From CAYNFR01 sp964396595 (GTDB lineage: Bacteria > Bacteroidota > Bacteroidia > Chitinophagales > Saprospiraceae), in contig CAYNFR010000003.1 in assembly GCA_964396595.1 (NCBI GenBank), positions 1-64,000 of the forward strand: DNA of 64,000 bases, written 5' to 3'. Numbering within the stretch: the first letter of the stretch is position 1; each line of letters starts with the position of its first letter. Under the pieces are notes generated by a model. It worked only from the letters and a program-made list of their open reading frames with translations, was not told the origin of the DNA and did not search any database. Both the position numbers and the translations under genes were made by a program. Shown piece after piece: positions 62,741 to 64,000 of this stretch.

Positions 62741-63586
62741 TCATTGATTTAAGTACTGAGATGCCACGATTATTCGTGGCTTGTCACTCATATCCATTAC
62801 CAAAGTGACAGACGCAAAGCATTCTTCAAAAAGTGCCATCGTCTGCGCGGCAAGAAATTCATTAATCTCTACGTATACACTGCCTGTCGGATTCAAGTGT
62901 ACTTTACAGAAATGGGTTATTTTTTTATAAAAAACTAAAGCATCGTCACCATCCGGAAATAAAGCTTCAAGCGGTTCGTACCGTTTAACATGCTCGTCTA
63001 TAAATGATGCATCATCTGTGGAAACATACGGCGGATTGCTTACGATGATGTCATACTTTCCCAGATTTCCCCAATAAGCTTCGTCGAGAAAATCAACGCG
63101 AAATACCGGGAAGAGCACTTTCATTCTCTTCGCATTATTTCGCGCTACATTCAAGGCATCCATTGACCATTCCAGTCCAGACACGCGCCATGGAGGCCTC
63201 ATTTTCTTGAGTGTTATGCCGATACATCCACTTCCCACTCCTATATCCAGTACATCAAGTTGCCTTCCTCGATGCGGATGGTGCTCTAAAATAGTCCTTA
63301 CCAACTCTTCTGTTTCCGGTCTGGGTATCAGCACATGGCCATTAACATGAAAAATGAGTCCATAGAAGTGACTAAGCCCTGTAATGTACGCCAGTGGTTC
63401 GCCATCCAGCACTCTATGTATAACCGGCACTAGCTGCGCTCTATATAAAAAAACAACTTCACTATTAAAGTCCTTTATAGCAAACAACTCTTGCATTAAT
63501 GCTTTACTGATCATCATAGATTCGCGCTGTTCAAACTTATCTTGCAAGGCTTCGACGATATAGTGATAAGCTTCAAGATTTGTCAT
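62741..63586 (-). CDS. prmC: Peptide chain release factor N5-glutamine methyltransferase
   Basis: The 281-residue SAM-dependent enzyme methylates the Gln of the GGQ motif in release factors RF1 and RF2. It has an N-terminal helical domain (about 1-80), 'VLIPRPETEELV', the SAM motif 'DVLDIGVGSGCIGITL' and the catalytic 'IIVSNPPYV'. Length is normal. The start overlaps the kdsB stop by 14 bases. Its stop is five bases from the convergent permease-MntR gene. Confidence 0.95.
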   Translation of the reverse strand: MTNLEAYHYIVEALQDKFEQRESMMISKALMQELFAIKDFNSEVVFLYRAQLVPVIHRVLDGEPLAYITGLSHFYGLIFHVNGHVLIPRPETEELVRTILEHHPHRGRQLDVLDIGVGSGCIGITLKKMRPPWRVSGLEWSMDALNVARNNAKRMKVLFPVFRVDFLDEAYWGNLGKYDIIVSNPPYVSTDDASFIDEHVKRYEPLEALFPDGDDALVFYKKITHFCKVHLNPTGSVYVEINEFLAAQTMALFEECFASVTLVMDMSDKPRIIVASQYLNQ

Positions 63587-64000
63587 CTGCAGGAATATTT
63601 ACATAATTGAGAATATCTTCCGCCACATTAATACTAATGCCTTGATAATCAATAGGGAGCATCTTTAACTTATACCCATGATCCATCCATCTTAATTGCT
63701 CAAGCGAATACTTCTCTTCTGATCTAGTCGGTTGTAATTGGCTGATCTCGCGCAATACACTTGACCGAAATCCATATACACCCACATGTTTGAAATAAGT
63801 ATTAGTGTCGTTCGGTATCTTTCTATAAAAACCAATAGCATCTTGATATTCATTCAAGTTCACTTTGACGATGTTTTCATCCTTGCTTCGGGTCACTTCT
63901 TTAGAGCATAATGATGCGATGAGAATATTGGCGTCAGCCATCATCATATTGACTAAAAGTCGCACCGCTTCTGAGTTAAGTTGCCATTCGTCCGCCTGTA
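63573..64000 (-). CDS. kdsB: 3-deoxy-manno-octulosonate cytidylyltransferase, 5' end beyond window
   Basis: This enzyme makes CMP-Kdo for the LPS inner core. Only the C-terminal 142 residues are in the window and the frame is open to the right edge. Visible family segments are 'QADE' (usual QGDEP), 'NIVKVNLNEYQDAIGFYRKIPND', 'YFKHVGVYGFRSSVLREI' and 'SEEKYSLEQLRWMDHGYKLKMLPI', ending with 'GISINVAEDIL'. The change of QGDEP to QADEW near the left part is a small departure. It is the upstream partner of prmC, overlapping by 14 bases. Confidence 0.9.
   Translation of the reverse strand, partial: QADEWQLNSEAVRLLVNMMMADANILIASLCSKEVTRSKDENIVKVNLNEYQDAIGFYRKIPNDTNTYFKHVGVYGFRSSVLREISQLQPTRSEEKYSLEQLRWMDHGYKLKMLPIDYQGISINVAEDILNYVNIPADDKS

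Noticed and set aside
1..64000. CRISPR array, tRNA, rRNA, insertion sequence or integrated phage
   Set aside because: I saw no regularly spaced repeats, cloverleaf folds, rRNA blocks, transposase or integrase genes; the S74 protein alone does not indicate a phage.

Overview
The window reads as a chromosome segment of a gliding, type IX secretion (T9SS) member of the Bacteroidota, most likely in or near the Saprospiria. This placement is inferred from content. The gldK-gldL-gldM-gldN core and a PorP/SprF-family protein are present. One exported protein has the CHU_C (gliding motility-associated C-terminal) sorting domain and the 'NGIDDDGDGLID' calcium-loop motif. Several promoters match the Bacteroidota -7 box TAnnTTTG, and Shine-Dalgarno sites are weak. 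Genes are dense, with many 1-40 base overlaps, and none of them looks like an intact phage, IS element, CRISPR array, tRNA or rRNA.

Layout. 0-7 kb: tail of a short-chain dehydrogenase, an ExbB-ExbD-ExbD energy module, a DUF2452 protein, a eukaryote-like sphingolipid delta-4 desaturase, a PlsC-type acyltransferase, thymidine kinase, a Bacteroidota-specific hypothetical protein and a rhomboid protease. 7-18 kb: a racemase-fold protein that has lost its catalytic residues, arginine deiminase, a thioesterase, a BrkB-type membrane protein, GlmS, a D-2-hydroxyacid dehydrogenase, D-Ala-D-Ala ligase and a lipoprotein N-acyl-D-amino-acid deacylase. 17-27 kb: a tocopherol cyclase-like/PhyH dioxygenase pair divergent from an SDR and a GMC oxidoreductase, then an EamA transporter and an exported GH109-like oxidoreductase plus CocE hydrolase pair. 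27-31.5 kb: an accessory region with a solo LuxR-type HTH gene, an S74-domain fibre-like protein and a CHU_C surface protein, plus two copies of a 48-base tandem-repeat operator.

31-45 kb: a GRP/ureide-permease-like transporter and an RsmB-family methyltransferase converge on a tight ten-gene minus-strand run: RimK ligase, M14 deacylase, DacB, lipoprotein-like methyltransferase, biotin carrier, MutA, biotin carboxylase, MutB, carboxyltransferase and aldose epimerase. The five central enzymes take propionyl-CoA to succinyl-CoA; the methylmalonyl-CoA epimerase is not in the window. 45-53 kb: an Atg22-like MFS protein, a DUF1761 protein, a beta-helix lipoprotein and a three-gene glycosyltransferase operon. 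52-58 kb: gldKLMN and the PorP/SprF protein. 58-64 kb: a metallo-hydrolase, a small conserved protein, a PorT-like barrel, a Ppx/GppA phosphatase, a metal ABC permease fused to an MntR/DtxR-type regulator, PrmC, and a KdsB gene that runs off the right edge.

The strongest candidate for something undescribed is the regulatory pair at 28.7 and 30.8 kb. Two composite elements, 42 of 48 bases identical, each carry two 14-base repeats offset by exactly 21 bases. Each lies exactly 36 bases upstream of a perfect TAnnTTTG box on the minus strand. One drives the luxR-like/S74 operon. The other points at a roughly 80-base stretch that ends in a terminator-like hairpin and has no ORF, so it may be a small RNA.
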